Position numbers and translations under genes: made by a program. A stretch of DNA of 30,918 bases from Spiro-02 sp034114085 (GTDB taxonomy: Bacteria > Spirochaetota > Spirochaetia > Sphaerochaetales > Sphaerochaetaceae): assembly GCA_034114085.1 (NCBI GenBank), contig JAXEWB010000012.1:1-30918 (forward strand), in the 5' to 3' direction. The first letter of the stretch is position 1. Each line of letters begins with the position of its first letter. The notes beneath the pieces are model-generated. The model was not told where the DNA came from and ran no database searches. It saw only the letters and a list, made by a program, of their open reading frames with translations. Shown one piece after another: positions 30,232 to 30,918 of this stretch.

Positions 30232-30918
30232 ATGAATTATAAAGCCGCGGTCGTTCCCGAACAAGGCAAAGTCGTTATCAAGGAATTTGAGAAACCTGAT
30301 GTGTTGGAACGGGATATGATAGTCAAGGTATTGCTGGCGGGAGTATGTGGAACTGATGTTCATCTTGTATATGATGATGGAGAAAAACCTTGGAAAGAAT
30401 TCCGGCTTGGTCATGAATGGGTAGGCCAGATAGAGGAAATGGGACAGGGTGCAATTCACGAAGACGCATTCGGTAATGATCTCTCGGTAGGCGACCGTAT
30501 CGTCTGCTATCCGAAAACCTGGGCGTGCGGGGAGTGTTATGCCTGCAAGATTCTGTTGCAACCAAACCTCTGCCTCAGACCACCATTGGGCCGGGAACTT
30601 CCTGACATGGGTTCTGCGTTTTCAGAATATATCTATATCCCCGATGGTTCGACGATCTTCCGGATTCCTGACGATATGAAGACGGAGGAGGCTGTGCTGG
30701 TTGAACCGTTCGCCGGTGCTCTCCGTGCCTTTGAACGTGCGTTCTCCCCTGGCGTCCCAGACCGTGCTCAGGGCTTCGGACCTGGTAAAAGCGTTGTTAT
30801 CGAGGGAAGCGGGACTATCGGGACCATCATGACCATTCTGGCGAAAAACTCTGGAGCCTATCCAATCATTGTCATCGGCGGACCAGAGAATCGTTTGGAA
30901 AAGTGTCGTGAATATGGA
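30232..30918 (+). CDS. Zinc-type medium-chain alcohol/polyol dehydrogenase, N-terminal part (cut by window end)
   Basis: 229 codons are visible. ATG 30232 follows GGAGAAAG. The protein has the MDR pattern: GVCGTDVH with catalytic-zinc C39, GHEWVG with H61/E62, the structural-zinc cysteines C99, C102, C105 and C114, a VEPFAGALRAF segment, and the beginning of the NAD-binding fold GSGTIGTIMTILA. Spacing between C105 and C114 is one residue longer than usual. It resembles threonine/sorbitol/galactitol-type dehydrogenases, but the substrate cannot be named. It lies after a LacI-type regulator gene and may be the first gene of the operon that regulator controls. No defect is visible in the part present. 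Confidence 0.88.
   Translation, partial: MNYKAAVVPEQGKVVIKEFEKPDVLERDMIVKVLLAGVCGTDVHLVYDDGEKPWKEFRLGHEWVGQIEEMGQGAIHEDAFGNDLSVGDRIVCYPKTWACGECYACKILLQPNLCLRPPLGRELPDMGSAFSEYIYIPDGSTIFRIPDDMKTEEAVLVEPFAGALRAFERAFSPGVPDRAQGFGPGKSVVIEGSGTIGTIMTILAKNSGAYPIIVIGGPENRLEKCREYG

Noticed and set aside
1..30918. CRISPR array, insertion sequence, prophage or rRNA/tRNA genes
   Set aside because: I saw no spaced direct-repeat array, transposase, integrase, phage structural genes or stable RNA genes on either strand.

Overview
The window looks like a chromosomal segment of a carbohydrate-fermenting spirochaete, most like the Sphaerochaeta/Treponema group. The main clue is the two solute-binding proteins: their signal peptides run straight into a Gly/Ala-Ser-Glu-Thr-Ala-Ser stretch with no lipobox cysteine, a style I associate with spirochaetal sugar-binding proteins. 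The assignment is inference; no rRNA or other marker gene is present. Most genes are GC-rich and tightly packed (ATGA overlaps, strong GGAGG ribosome sites). One stretch, about 16.6-18.3 kb, is clearly AT-rich.

Layout. (A) 1-3145, plus strand: the last codons of a GH88 unsaturated glucuronyl hydrolase and two overlapping Cys-type sulfatases, i.e. the end of a sulfated-polysaccharide (glycosaminoglycan-like) locus. (B) 3403-5473, minus strand: an Rrf2-type regulator followed by an RclA/MerA-like flavin disulfide reductase, with a perfect inverted repeat over the promoter. This matches the oxidant-responsive hypR-merA arrangement. (C) 5617-5926: remains of an AbiE-like (DUF6088 + nucleotidyltransferase) toxin-antitoxin pair, broken by an in-frame stop and a deletion. 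(D) 5927-15235: an FGGY sugar kinase on minus, divergent from a plus-strand operon of binding protein, two permeases, SorC-type regulator, P-loop kinase-like protein, class II aldolase, inositol-monophosphatase-like phosphatase and 1-phosphofructokinase-like PfkB kinase. Together these form an uptake-phosphorylation-aldol cleavage module for an unidentified sugar. (E) 15400-16646, minus: an SPFH membrane protein and a small ribbon-helix-helix protein behind a promoter carrying two TGATATCA boxes one helical turn apart. (F) 16734-18240: an AT-rich islet with two unrecognised genes.

(G) 18211-28838, plus: the most unusual part. A FadR/FCD-type GntR regulator with a palindromic operator leads AtuA-family (DUF1446) and DUF4387 proteins, an LplB/LplC-type permease pair, a binding protein, two different ADP-ribosylglycohydrolase-family proteins and a ribokinase-like kinase. 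Hydrolase + ribokinase-like kinase + GntR regulator resembles E. coli yegTUVW with an ABC importer in place of the nucleoside transporter. The inferred job is import of an N- or O-ribosyl-type compound, cleavage of its glycosidic bond and phosphorylation of the released sugar, with AtuA/DUF4387 acting on the rest. A structured leader with two mutually exclusive pairings precedes the first hydrolase gene. (H) 28932-30918: a LacI-type regulator with a perfect 20-bp operator on its own promoter, then a zinc-type medium-chain dehydrogenase cut by the window edge.

Neither ABC importer has an ATPase gene here, so both probably borrow a shared ATPase from elsewhere. Three regulators (SorC, GntR, LacI) share one promoter plan: -35, 17-bp spacer, -10, with a dyad over or just after the -10.
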